Positions 11,850 to 22,609 of a stretch of DNA of 64,000 bases are shown here, one piece after another (positions within the stretch are counted from its first letter, which is position 1; every line of letters starts with the position of its first letter). This DNA comes from Shinisaurus crocodilurus (taxonomy: Eukaryota > Chordata > Lepidosauria > Squamata > Shinisauridae): positions 243,351,797 to 243,415,796 of the forward strand of contig CM037879.1 in NCBI GenBank assembly GCA_021292165.1, in the 5' to 3' direction. Made by a program: the position numbers and the translations under genes. Under the pieces are notes generated by a model. That model was not told the origin of the DNA, did no database searches, and was given only the letters and a program-made list of their open reading frames with translations.

Positions 11850-12940
11850 GTATATCTGTAAATCTGACGGGCCCGGGCATTCCTTGTCCAGCTGCTCCAT
11901 CTTCTCCCTGCAAGCCCAATTCTTGCAGCAACTGCATGCCTTGCTCCAAAGATGTTATCTTGTAGAATTTTTTTCCAATAAAAAATCTTTAAAAAACTGG
12001 GTAACCCCAAGTGTAAGAAATCCCATTTTTCTTCAAAGTCGCTGTGCAAGGTTTCACACTCCGCCGCCAATTTATCGTTTGAGCACACAAATCGTTGAAA
12101 ACTTGGACTGGTGTTGAAAAAAACATCAATTGTCCCGGAATTTGCCTAATTGCACCCATAAAAAACTCCTTCTTATTGTAGTATGTAAATTTTATAACAA
12201 TGTCTCTGGGACTCATTCCTCCTCTTTTGAAAGTGACTCTGTGGATCCTTTCAATATCCTCTTGCTCCCATGTAATACCAGGAGCAAGGCTCTTTAGCCA
12301 TTCAAGCACTCTATCTTTCAAACTTTTAGAAGTTTCACCACTCTGTTCTGGAAACCCGCGAAGGCGTATGTTAGATCTGCATTCCCGATCTTGCAAGTCA
12401 ATCAATTTCAGTTCAATCTGATCAAACCTAATATTGTGATCTTGTATTTCAGACTTATTTGCCATTATCCCTTTTTCCATCTCAGACATTTTCAAATTCA
12501 CAGATTTTAATTCTGTTTTTATTTCAGCAATTGATTTTTGTAGCTCCACAACCACCTCCGCTACAATTTGTTTATTGTTTGCATTCATCTCGGTCTTCAT
12601 CTGGTTTTTTTATCTCTTCGTTATTTTCTTTTAAAAGCTTCTGGAACTGTGCCATCATTCAGTCGACATGCTTTCTTTCGGTTTTTTTGGTATCACTACA
12701 GAAACAGCAGATCCCACCTTCTGCTGAGACGGAATTTCCGGGATTGTACGAGCACTTCCTGCTCTAAGTGATTCAGCACTACGGCTGATCTTATCTTTTT
12801 TGATCTCCGTATTCTTTTTAGAATTAATTTCTTCTTCAAGCTGTACCCTATCCAGCCGTGACACTCTGATATCACTAGGATGGGTTTTCTTTCTCTCCCA
12901 GACCGATGGAATTTTATATTTACGATCTCTAGACATTTGG
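11850..12940 (-). pseudogene. Outer L1 ORF1 (RNA-binding chaperone), frameshifted
   Basis: A basic N-terminus starts near 12936 (MSRDRKYKIPSVWERKK). It is followed by a coiled-coil stretch (12600-12400), an RRM segment (RSNIRLRGFPEQSGE) and the C-terminal domain (ERIHRV, PRDIVIKFTYYNKKE). This is the L1 ORF1p (Transposase_22) order. Frame changes near 12.65 and 12.0 kb break it. Confidence 0.85.
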
Positions 12941-13137
12941 CAACCAGCCCAGAAATACGAAAGAAAGTTTGGAAAACAATTCCGAAAAAACACAGCCCTT
13001 TGCCTTATTCAAGTTTGAATGAAGAATGTTACTCACAGGATCCTTATTATTTCAGGGGAGATTTATTCTTTCATATCTTTTCCGGCCGGAGCTCTCTCAG
13101 TATCTGTCCTACTCCATTCGGCTAGAAGCCCCGCCCC

Positions 13138-14569
13138 CGGGAAACGGATACAAGTTTCAGCAACAGGAACAATTGACTTTGCTACTTTGGGTCAGCAGAG
13201 GGCACTGCTTGTTCAGGAATTGGACACAAATCTGATAAGTATTTCTCAATTAGCTCAAAATGGTTTTGAAATGTGTTTTTCAGACAGCAAATGTGTGATT
13301 TCACGTGAAGGGACTGTCTGTGCAAAAGGTGATTTGCAGAATTCTCTGTATGTTATAAATCCATTTGTAACACATGATGAGAGTGCAAAGTATGCAAATT
13401 GTAAACCCCATGATAATTGTTTACATATTTTCCACAAACGTTTTGGACATGCCAACTACAGAAGCATGGAGAAGATGCCGGGTCTGTGTGAGGGTATGAA
13501 AATGAAACCTTGTTCTAATTATGTGGAATGTGAAGTATGTAGTAAGGCAGAGTCACACAGAACTAACATTCAGAAACACAGTGATAGAGTGAGCACAAGG
13601 ATATTTGAGCTGGTACACTCTGATGTTGCTGGGCCATTTGAGGAAAGCTATGGGGGAAATAGGTACTACATGACTCTGATTGATGACTTTTCAAGATTTG
13701 GATTTGTTTATCTTCTGCAGCACAAATCTCAGGTTCAAGAGAGATTTGAATCATTTGTGAAATGGGCTGGTAACAGATACAAACAATACCCAATAGGTGA
13801 ATTGCTCACAGATGGTGGGGGAGAGTACATGAGTACAAAATTCAAGAAATTCTTGGAAAGTGAGGGCATTGGGCACAAAGTCACGGCCCCAAATTCCCCA
13901 TTTCAAAATGGCGTAGCTGAAAGTCGTAACAGAACACTCCAGGAAATGATGAGGGCTCAATTAGCTGACTCACAGGTGGGAAACCATTTCTGGGGGGATG
14001 CACTGTCAAATGCCAATTATGTGCTGAACAGATTACCCAACACCACAACTGTGAAAACTCCATATGAAATGTTTCATGGGAGGAAGCCAAAGATAGCACA
14101 CGTGTGAATTTTTGGGTGTAAATGTTTTGTTCATATACAGGCTCAAAACAGAACAAAGCTGTCTTCCAGAAGCTTTGAATGTTTTCTGCTGGGATATGAT
14201 GCACAAACAAAAGGTTACAGGTTGTGGTCACCACAACACAACAAGGTAATTCTGAGCAGGGATGTGATTTTTCATGAGCAAACACATGAACAGAAACAGC
14301 TGGTGGAATTGCCAATGCATGCAATGACTGAATCACAGCAGGAAGTTTCTGAAACAGAACAGGCCACTGGGCAGATATCTGGGGAACAAGAGGGAGGTGA
14401 ACAATCTCTAAGGCGTTCAACCCGAGAACGTAAAACACCTGTTAGATATCAGGATGAATTCCAAAGTGGGAAAACTGTTGTATATAAAGCTCTCAAAATA
14501 GCTTTAGAACCTCAAAACTTTGAAGAAATCCAAAGCATGGAACCAGCAGTGAGAAATGATTGGATTTGA
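13138..14569 (+). pseudogene. pol: Copia pol: integrase region
   Basis: This resumes the copia frame after the L1. It contains the HHCC zinc region (HKRFGHANY, then CEVCSKAESH) and the DDE core: HSDVAGPFE (first Asp), LTDGGGEYMS (second Asp) and FQNGVAESRNRTL (Glu). A C-terminal region is followed by an acidic linker and RRSTRERKTPVRY. One in-frame TGA at 14105 stands where an Arg codon is expected (CGA to TGA, a typical CpG decay). The frame ends at 14567, where one extra T shifts into the RT. The integrase would insert the cDNA. Confidence 0.92.
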
Positions 14570-15335
14570 AGCCATGCAGGATGAAATCAATGCAATGCAT
14601 GTTAACAAAACATGGAGTCTGGTATTTTTGCCTGTAGGGTGCAAGGCCATCACCTGTAAATGGGTGTACAAGTTGAAAACAAATCACCAGGGGCAGGTAG
14701 AAAGGTACAGGGCAAGACTCGTGGCAAGAGGGTTTGCACAAAAACATGGGGTAGATTTTGATTCCGTGTTTGCACCAACAACAAGGTATGCAACTGTCAG
14801 ATTGTTGTTGAAATTGGCAGCACAAAGAAAAATGATGGCATTTCATTTTGATGTAAAAACTGCTTTCCTATATGGTGATTTACAAGAGGAAATCTACATG
14901 GTGCAACCAAAAGGTTTTGTAGAAAATCCCGGTCTTGTATGTCGTCTGCACAAGTCCATATATGGGTTAAAACAAGCAGCTCGATGCTGGAACAAAAAAC
15001 TGGACAAAGTTTTGATTACTAGTTTGGGATTCAAACAAAGCAAGGCTGATCACTGTCTGTACACATGTCACACAGAACTGGGACATTGGGTGTATTTGTT
15101 AGTCTTTGTTGATGATATATTGCTGATAACAGAATCAGTAAGTCAAAAAGACAAAATTGCAAAAGAATTGCAAGAACACTTTGAACTGAAAGATCTAGGT
15201 TTGGTACAACACTATCTTGGAATGCAATTATCCCAGGATGAGGAAGGTTCTTTATGGTTGAACAAAATGGAAAAATTCAGAAATTGCTGGAAATTCATGG
15301 ATTGGAAAATTGTAACCCAGTTACCACTCCAATGA
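14556..15335 (+). pseudogene. pol: Copia pol: reverse transcriptase
   Basis: A copia-class RT (RVT_2): KWVYKLKTNHQGQVERYRAR, LVARGFAQKHGVDFDSVFAP, DVKTAFLYGDLQEEIYM, SIYGLKQAARCWNKKLD, the active-site FVDDIL box, and DLGLVQHYLGMQL. The real frame shifts near 15.26 kb into the RNase H frame, so residues after about NKMEKF here are out of frame. Confidence 0.93.
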
Positions 15336-16045
15336 CTCTTGAATATCAGAAACACACAGATAACACTGAATTTGAAGATATTGGAAAATATCAAAGTGTT
15401 ATTGGAAGCCTGCTATATTTGGCAAATGTGGGTAGGCCAAACATCAGCAATGCTGTGAACATACTTAGCAGGAAAACCCAAAATCCTTCTATGTATGATT
15501 GGCTAGCTGTGAAACGTGTGTTAAGGTATTTAAAAGGTTCCATGAATTGCAAACTGAAATTGCAATCACACACAGAGGGAGGTTTTTGTGTGTACACTGA
15601 TGCTGATTGGGGGTCTGCAACAGATAGGAAGTCCACAAGTGGGACTGTGATAATGTATGACAACAGTCTAATTGACTGGTACACACGAAAACAATCTTGT
15701 GTGGCTGTATCTAGTGCAGAATCTGAATTCATCAGTTTATCTCAAGCATGCAATGAAATTGAATGGTTCAAGCAATTGTTTACGGATCTGCAATTACCAG
15801 TAGGCAAGGCTGTTACAATTTTTGAGGACAACCAAGCTTGCATAAGCATGGCACAAAATGAAAAATGTAAGCCAAGAACCAAGCACATTGATGTTCGTTA
15901 CTCTCATGTAAAGGACTGTGTGCAAAAAGGGTGGGTAACACTCAAATACTGTGCAACAGGGGAAATGGTGGCAGATCTTTTCACAAAACCATTGCCTGTA
16001 GTAAGACACAAGAAACTAATGACGGCGGTAGGCCTCATTGAGTAA
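15254..16045 (+). pseudogene. pol: Copia pol: RT end and RNase H
   Basis: Continues pol in a new frame: GLENCNPVTTPM, then the RNase H domain with YTDADWGS (catalytic Asp), KQSCVAVSSAESEFIS (Glu), FEDNQACISM (Asp) and KHIDVRYSHVKD. It ends with the copia C-terminal ADLFTKPLP motif and a TAA just before the polypurine tract. The domain itself looks intact. Only the upstream frame break disables it. Confidence 0.93.
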
Positions 16046-16069
16046 GTATAAACAAGATGTACTACAGCT

Positions 16070-16079
16070 TGTGGGGGGA
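16070..16079 (+). promoter_or_regulatory. Copia polypurine tract
   Basis: TGTGGGGGGA sits directly before the TG of the 3' LTR. This is the expected place for the plus-strand primer left by RNase H. Confidence 0.85.
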
Positions 16080-16750
16080 TGTTGTGATATGTATCACATT
16101 GACCAGCTGTAGCACAGTGTTTACACATGGAAAGGAACAGAATGGCTGTAAACAAGTGTGTTATGTCTTTCTACTTTACCGTGTTCTTTCTCATGGGAAA
16201 GCTAGGCCCTGGGAACATTATGAGCTAGTCACATGGTTTGTATGTTCTGATGACGTGCTAACTTGTTTTTTTCTGTCTGAAGCCATTTTAGAGAAGAGCA
16301 GGACTGCTTTCTCTCTTCCTTCTCTCTTCTGGCTATTGCTTGCTGGACTTTGCAACAATGTAACGTCTTTGCTAAAGTGGAGTGAAGCTCAACCTACTCC
16401 ACAGGAAATAATGCTTGCTATGCATTGTACTCTGCACATGGACTGTAACTAGGAAATGTATACTCTGTAGAACATTACTTGCTAAGTAAATAAACAGGTA
16501 GAAATAGACCTGTGGTGTTAAGAGTGTTTCCTTGCCACTTGGATTAGTCAGCAACAAACCGGGGAAGCTAGAAGCTGGAGTCGGATTACAGGCAAGCTGG
16601 CTGGCAGCTTCAAACCGACACGCTGCACGCTGCGCAGAGGGGGGTGAGATCTGGAATATCTGTGTGTGGAATGGGCCTCTATGCACGGACAGGATTTTAA
16701 ATCTCCCATCCAGCACATGCGGGGCTCTGCTGTCACTCACGCTGCCATCA
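16080..16750 (+). repeat. Copia 3' LTR
   Basis: A 671-bp repeat matching 3557-4247, starting TGTTGTGATATG and ending GCCATCA, followed by the AACTC target duplication. About eight substitutions and a few indels separate the two LTRs by eye. Confidence 0.93.
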
Positions 16751-17639
16751 AACTCAAACATAGAATCTAATATAAATGGAAAGTCATTTTTGTTTGGTAT
16801 CTAGGACAATACTTTCATAACAAGTTCAACCACATAACTGAACACATTGCCTATTAAGTCCGTAGAACAGGGGTCTTCAAACTACGGCCCGCGGGCCGGA
16901 TCCGGCCTGGCATGCCCTTCCATCCGGCCCGGCGGCCGATCCGTGCCCAAACTGGGCCAGCCCGTGTCCACGCGGGCGCTCCGCCGCCCGTGCAGGGCTT
17001 GCCAATTTTTCTTCGCTCTCCACGGAGAGCTGGCCGCGCGGGCCGCGACGGGACCCTGCTCCATCACGCTGGACCCCCACGCTCTGGGGGTCCAGCGCGA
17101 CGGAGCGCAGCAGGATGACGTGGCTCCGGCGGCAGAGCACATGGTGCAGAGCACATTGCCTGGCAGGGGGCGGGGGCTGCACCTTTCCTGCCTTCTTCTG
17201 AGTGAGGCGCTCGAAGCAAACAGAGGTGCGCGGCAGCGGCAGCTTGAGAGGCTGCAATTAGGCGAGCGGTGGGGCGGAGGTAACGTCTGAAACTTCCCTC
17301 GTGCGGGGGTGGCAAAGCGAGCCTTGAGGTTTCTCCGAGCTGGAGGGGAGAAAGGAGGAGCGCCGGCTGCCGGCGCCGCTTTCCTGGGCCTCTCTCCACA
17401 CGGGGAGGAAGGAAACCCAAGCCAGCAATTGGAGAAAGGCAGCGTGCCCCTGTTGCTTACCCAGAGACGCGGCTCAGGTGCATTGCTGAGGGGGCGTGGC
17501 TGAGGGAGTGAGGAAGGCGTTGGACCCCCGTTGCGAGTGAGGGGAGGGCCAGGCCATGGGGGGTTGTCCCTCCGAGGAGCGGGCAGATTCAAGTCTCTTC
17601 TCGTTCTCTTGGGAAGGGCGGGGGGTGGGCGCGGTTTGT

Positions 17640-17970
17640 GCGTAGAGATCCGCTTTCCCCAACTTTATGCCCTCCAAATTATAGGAATTGTCTTGGACCC
17701 CCAGCCTGGCACGCTCCAGGTGTGTTGGACCACAACTCCCATAACCCCCCAGCCAATTGTAGTTCAACATCTGGAGGGCGTCGGGTTGTTGTTCTACACA
17801 TGCTGGCTGGGGGACTATGGGAATTGTGGTCCAACACATCTGGAGGGTGCCAGGTTGTAGTTCATCACATGCTGGCTGGGGACTATGGGAATTGTGGTAT
17901 AGCTTGCTGGGGGATTATGGGAGTTGTAGGACAACACATCTGGAGGGCCCCCAGGTTGGGGAAGGCTGGT
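17640..17970. repeat. Degenerate repeats of a 'ctggctggggactatggg' unit
   Basis: Several inverted and direct copies of phrases such as 'ttggaccacaactcccat', 'ctatgggaattgtggt' and 'aacacatctggagggc' occur. They resemble a common squamate hAT-type MITE (another copy is at 34469-34607) that was duplicated internally. It lies inside the larger hAT. Confidence 0.6.
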
Positions 17971-18231
17971 ATAGATGATGATTGCCAGGGGGTCCTTCAA
18001 GATTCTTGCTGCAACCTGCGTCTGCTCTCTGGGACACAAATGAAGAGGAAGGAATCCTAGTGGCCATAGGAATGCAATGAGGCTTTTATTTTTTGAGTGG
18101 CTACAGAAGCACTTCTAAAATTAGGATATCTGGTTGTGTGTGCGGCCATATAGTCTTTGGGAGCTATTGCCGAATAGATCTTATGTTGACTTTCCCTCTG
18201 AATAGTCTTTGGGAATGCATTGGGGTTTCAG

Positions 18232-18420
18232 ATGTGGCTTACGCTGGCTCAGCTTGTCTGAGCGTGGAAAGCTAAGCAGGGTCAAGCCTGGTTGTTACTT
18301 GGATGGGAGACCCCTCCTCTAGTTTCCTGCATTGAGCAGGGGGTTGGACTCGATAGCCTTGTAGGCTCCTTCCAACTCTATTAGAATTGAGAAATTTTGA
18401 GAATTGAGAATTGAGAATGG
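18232..18420 (+). mobile_element. 5S rRNA-headed SINE with CR1-like tail, copy 1
   Basis: The head (18258-18312) closely matches the 3' two-thirds of vertebrate 5S rRNA, including AGCTAAGCAGGGTC, GCCTGGTT and TACTTGGATGGGAGACC. These cover the box A, intermediate element and box C of the 5S internal RNA polymerase III promoter. After a short linker comes a CR1-like 3' end (GGTTGGACTCGATAGCCTTG ... TCCTTCCAACTCTA) and a degenerate 'attgagaa' tail. The same structure recurs at 43648. Confidence 0.85.
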
Positions 18421-18445
18421 CTGCTGTTATACACTAGGGTGGATC

Positions 18446-18446
<1 letters not shown>

Positions 18447-18485
<39 letters not shown>
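18447..18485. repeat. (GAT)n microsatellite
   Basis: Thirteen perfect GAT units lie downstream of the SINE tail. Confidence 0.97.
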
Positions 18486-18538
18486 ACTGAGCTTGAATGT
18501 AGTTTTTTCTTTTCTTTTGATAGTTTGTTCATTCCCCG

Positions 18539-18557
18539 CACACACACACACACACAC
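18539..18557. repeat. (CA)n microsatellite
   Basis: About nine to ten CA units. Confidence 0.95.
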
Positions 18558-19149
18558 CTTTCCAAACAAACCAAAGATTTTTTTAAAAAAGAACATTTGA
18601 ATAAACTGATAAAACAAATGTTCACTTTTCCTTAACCATACAAAATAGATATTCAATTTCAGAGGGCTTGTGCAGACAAGGATGTAGTTCTGTGGGGTTT
18701 CTTTAGTACTTTAAAAAGGCAGGAAGCAAAACAACCACAAACAACCAAACGCACAGCCCAGAAACAAAACAGTTAATCATCCCCACCTGATCATGTCCAT
18801 GTCTCAAGTAGGAACTGCAGTGTGTGGAAGGTTATCCAAACTTAGCATTGAAAAGATTAGTAGGACTTTTTCTTTTCTTTACCCTTCAAGCTGTCTGGCA
18901 GCCCAGCATTTAAGGTGCAATCATGTTTAGAAAGAAAAAAAGTCGAACAACATGCTGGCTGGGGAACCTTGGGAGTTGTAGGCTTTTTCTTCTGTCGAAA
19001 CATGCATAGGATTGAGCCCTTTGGATCTTTGGAACTTAACTTCCTGCTAAGGATGCTTCAAACCACAAGGGAGTTCTTCAGCAATGATATATGTTCTCTG
19101 GATACCAGGTCTTCCTGACCTACCCCAGGGAATGGGTTTGTACTTTTAA

Positions 19150-19268
19150 GGCTGTGATCCTTTGTAAACTTACCTGGGGAGAAAGTCTCCTTGAATTCAG
19201 TGAAACTTACTTCCAAGTAGACATGCATAAGATGAGGCTGTAAGGCTGCAATCTTATGCACATTTATG
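19150..19268. mobile_element. Palindromic 'AATCCTATAC' MITE, divergent copy
   Basis: Contains aaacttacctgggga, 'gaattcagtgaaacttact' and 'gtagacatgcataag', followed by a second partial arm (gctgcaatcttatgcaca). It matches the order of the better copies at 31.8 and 32.85 kb. Confidence 0.6.
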
Positions 19269-19649
19269 TGGAACAAAGTTGCAGGAAGTGGACCACCAGC
19301 TCTGTGGCTGGTAAATACTGCTCATCACTCATACTAAAAATATTGTATTGTTTTTTCCTGTCTTTTTGCACTACAAATAAGATACGTGCAGTGTGCAAAT
19401 CAAGCCTTTCTATACCTTTTTAAAATTTTATGTATTTCAATTTTAGACAGCAAATTAATTTATAATTAATTTATTATTAATTTATAATAACTTTCCATTT
19501 TATAAAGTAAAAAAAAGGACCCAGTCCTTTTTTTTTTTTTACTTGATCCATTCGTTCATATTTTTTTCAAACTATAGTCCGCCCCCCCAACAGTCTGAGG
19601 GACAATGAACTGGCCCCGTTTAAAAAGTTTGAGGACCCCTGCCGTAGAA

Positions 19650-20935
19650 GAATGGAAAGTGGCACATAAGCAGGATTTGTCACCACTTTCTGTATTTCTT
19701 GCACATTTAAAAAGAGCATGACCCTGTGTAGGCTACTACTTCTCTTGTCACTGAGCTATGGTGGTGCACATTTATCATGGGTTAGATCAACATTAAAAGG
19801 GTGTTAAGAGGCTTGGGGTGTAGGGATGCTTACTCCCAGGAAGGTGAACGGCAGAGAAAATGGAAACTGATGCAAATGAAATGGAAGTAGCAATCCTGTG
19901 TGCATATCCTTGAGAGTAAGCCCTGTTGAACTCTGTGGGGCTTACTCCCAAGTAAACAGAGGCACGCACTGCTGAACTACGATCCTATACATTCTGACTT
20001 AGTAATAAGCTCAAATGAAATAAGTGAAACTTGCTCTCAAATAAAATGCACATAACTTTGCAGCTTATTTATGTTACATTTATATCCCGCTTTTTCCTCC
20101 AAAGAGCCCAAGGCAGCATACATGATCTTCCTCCTCCTGTCAATTTTATCCTCACAACAACCCTGTGAGGCAGGCTAGGCTTAAGGGTACACTCTCAAGG
20201 TCATTTAAAAGACTGCCCCACAACACTTGCACCATCCTACCAAGCTTATAATCAAGGTAATTAAAGGTGCCTCCCCCACACACCCCAAATACAGGGACTG
20301 GTATTCTTGTAGCAGAAATGCCAAACGGTTCTCACCACAATGGGAAAAATATAACTACAAAGTGTATCATTGAAAAGTTGCTACTCTTTAATAGCATCCC
20401 CAACCTTTGCTGTCTGAGCAGATTGCCAAAATAGTAGGACCTGCCTTGTGTCAGTGCATGTTGATGGATGAAATGGTGATTCGTCTTTGGCTGTCATTCT
20501 TCCGAGCATCTCCACTGTACCATAGTCCAGTCATCCCATTGTCATTTCTCCTCAACACTTTCATCCCTCCCTATTATCAGTTTCTGGCATTTTAAAAGGG
20601 TTCCTTCAAAAGTGTTAATTTATTTTCAATTACTATTCTACTTTGGGAGCATTTTTTTAAAAAAAAATAGTGGCCCATTCCCCTGCCAGTAAATTATCAC
20701 GGCTCACCCCACACCATTCCCAGACTGCGAATGCGCAGTCTATCCTGCATTCTGAAATCTGCTAGGCAGTGGCAAAAGGTTCTTCACTTGCCACTGCCCA
20801 AGTACATTGCCTCAGTATTTAAGAGGGGATAAAGCACTTCCATTCATATGATTTTGTTTTGTTTTTATATTTACTATATATCGTTGCCTTGAGATTCCAG
20901 CAAGAAGGCCAAATATAAATGTAATAAATAAATAA
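19650..20935. other. POC1B intron 2 filler with repeat fragments
   Basis: No gene is seen. It holds two degraded palindromic MITE arms (about 19889-20065), an interspersed repeat fragment at 20065-20165 ('cacaacaaccctgtgaggcaggctagg'), and a LINE-like 3' tail at about 20870-20940 ('ttgccttgagattcc ... aataaataaataat'). The rest is unassigned. Confidence 0.55.
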
Positions 20936-21018
20936 TAAAATTATGGAATGCATTTTTAACAGCGTCCATGTATTATGTGTACTGCCTCCAGAACCACACT
21001 GAAAAAGATGGGGCCCTA

Positions 21019-21899
21019 CACGATATTCTATACCTCGGATTACGAGTAACCCGGTTTGCGAGGTACTCGTAAGACGAGGAAAATTTTAGCATAAATTTAG
21101 ATTTGAAAGACGAGCAAGTCTCGCAACACGAGCCACTGCCGCTTACAAATTTAAATTTATAGTAAAAGCATGTGGAGGCGCCGGCGGTCAGCTCCCTGTC
21201 AGGGAGCCCCTGCACGGTGTGGCCGCTTGCTGGGCCAGCGGCTCCCACTGCTTTGTTGAGCCCCGTGGAGGCGAGGTGCGGCCGCTTGCTCGGCTGGCGC
21301 CTCGCGCTGCTGCGCCACCTCCCTGCCTGGAGCCGCTCCGCTTTTCCCTACCTTTGCCAGCGGCAGCTCGCTCTGCAGTCACCTCGCGCGCTGCCATGCC
21401 GGCTCCCGGGCAAAGAAGCGGCACAGCAGCGCGAGGCGCCCACAGAGTGAGTGGCTGCGCCGCGTCTCCCTGGCAGGGAGACACGTGGAGCCGCTCTGCT
21501 GTTTAAAATAATTTTCCTCCGCTCCGCCCTACCTTTACCAGCAGCCGCTCGCTCTGCTGAAGCCTTGTGCGCTGCCATGCCGCTTCCCTGCCCGGGAGCC
21601 GGCATGGCAGCGCGAGGTGCGGCCAGGAGCCCGGGAGCCGGCACATCACAGTGAGTTTCCCCATTAGAAATAATGGGAACTCCACTGATTTGTTCCACAA
21701 CCATTTAATCACTGCTTTGCCGGATCCCTCCATGGGGCTCCCTGCCAGGGAGCCGGCAAAGCAGTGATTAAATGGCTGTGGAACGAATCAGCGGAGTTCC
21801 CATTATTTCTAATGGGGAAACTCAGCTTTGATGTACGAGCATTTTGGATTACGAGCATGGTTCCGGAACAGATAATGCTCGTAATCCAAGGTATTACTG
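21019..21899. mobile_element. Tigger-like element with GC-rich insert
   Basis: The right end reads GCTCGTAATCCAAGGTATTACTG followed by TA. The left end carries the complementary ATACCTCGGATTACGAG but its first bases are degraded. Two related 250-bp copies lie at 23858 and 31402. The middle (about 21130-21650) is a GC-rich block with inverted segments, apparently a later insertion. The right terminus coincides exactly with the edge of the broken LINE. Confidence 0.7.
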
Positions 21900-22082
21900 T
21901 AGTAGTTTTGTTACTACCTTGGCTTTGTACACGTGCAACACTGAGGGTACATGGCCCCCCCCTTTAGTGAAAAAAACCCAAACCACTGCAGCTGATATAG
22001 TTGCTGCACTTTGTACCGAGAGATCTCTCTGTCTTGCCCAGTTAAGAGATACTTGAAAAGTGATACCTAAATAGCTATAACT

Positions 22083-22606
22083 TAGTGGTGGGCCCAAGCC
22101 TGAAGTCGGCTGAAGGCTCGCTCCGGGCTCGGCCCCCTGCAAGTGGCGGCAGCCCGATCTCGCTCTTCAGAGCGGCACGGAGCGTTCTCCGCGCCGCTTG
22201 AGCCGCCGCTGGAGAAACCCCCCGCGCACTGCCCCCTAGCCGCCACCACTGCCGGACCCCGCCGCTACCGCCATGACCCCCCCCACCGCCGCCTACCTGG
22301 TCCTGTGCGCCGACCGCCGCTCTGTTTTGGTGGGAGGAACCAGGGCAACAGGGCTTAAACAGCCCTGTTGCCCTGGTTTCCCGCGCCAAAAACAGAGCGC
22401 GGGGGTCCAGCGCAACGGAGCAGGGTCCCGTCGCGTCACTTCCTCCGCGCCGGAAGTGACGCGACGGGACCAGCGGACGGGGAGGCAGGCTCTCCGCAGA
22501 GCCGGAGAGCCTGCAGGTAAGCCTGCGCGGGTGGCCGAGTAGCCCGGCGGACACGAGCAGGCCCAGTTTGGGCCTTGCTCCTGTCTGCCGGGCTACTCGG
22601 GTACAT
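22083..22606. mobile_element. GC-rich palindromic (hAT-like) element
   Basis: Inserted in the LINE between the codons for VNSY and YLGITF. The ends resemble TAGTGGTGGGCCC and, reversed, TAGGGATGTACCC. The interior has strong inverted repeats (around 22330-22385 and 22418-22470) and the module GGAGCAGGGTCCCG seen also near 17.05 kb and in the 38-39.6 kb array. It has no coding capacity. A target duplication is only weakly visible. Confidence 0.6.
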
Positions 22607-22609
22607 CCC

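Larger units (their letters stand above)
5541..13137 (-). mobile_element. L1 LINE inserted in copia pol (outer L1)
   Basis: A minus-strand L1 with its A-tail at the left (T-rich from 5541) and its 5' end at 13137. It is flanked by an exact 21-bp duplication of copia sequence at 5520-5540 and 13138-13158. It carries ORF1, an endonuclease N-half and RT pieces. A second L1 (7643-10112) splits its RT. Excluding that insert it is about 5.1 kb. The second half of the endonuclease is missing, so it is an internally deleted copy with scattered stops. Confidence 0.93.
3557..16750 (+). mobile_element. Ty1/copia LTR retrotransposon, nearly complete, interrupted by L1
   Basis: Two similar LTRs (3557-4247 and 16080-16750), both TG...CA, bracket gag and pol in the copia order gag-protease-integrase-RT-RNase H. 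Flanking 5-bp duplications AACTC lie at 3552-3556 and 16751-16755. The LTRs differ by about eight substitutions by eye plus a few indels, including about 19 bp, so the insertion is fairly recent. An L1 with its own target duplication splits the pol region. The copy is defective: there is a gag frameshift near 4.65 kb, a nonsense codon at 14105, a one-base insertion near 14567 and a frameshift near 15.26 kb. No envelope gene was seen. Confidence 0.95.
16868..19641. mobile_element. hAT DNA transposon, non-autonomous, composite
   Basis: Inverted ends CAGGGGTCTTCAAACT and AGTTTGAGGACCCCTG are bordered by a perfect 8-bp duplication CCGTAGAA (16860-16867 and 19642-19649), the hAT signature. The 2774-bp interior has a very GC-rich left third with hairpins (for example 17041-17105), a tandem-like block (17640-17970), a 5S-headed SINE and microsatellites. 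No transposase domain is recognisable, and the ORFs in the GC-rich part show no family motif. Confidence 0.9.

Noticed and set aside
16877..17592. Long minus-strand frames in the GC-rich part of the hAT as a transposase
   Set aside because: No hAT transposase motifs; composition explains the open frames, and inverted hairpins dominate.
18258..18312. Functional 5S rRNA gene
   Set aside because: The 5S 5' third is missing, the sequence has several substitutions and it is fused to a CR1-like tail in two loci, so it is a SINE head.
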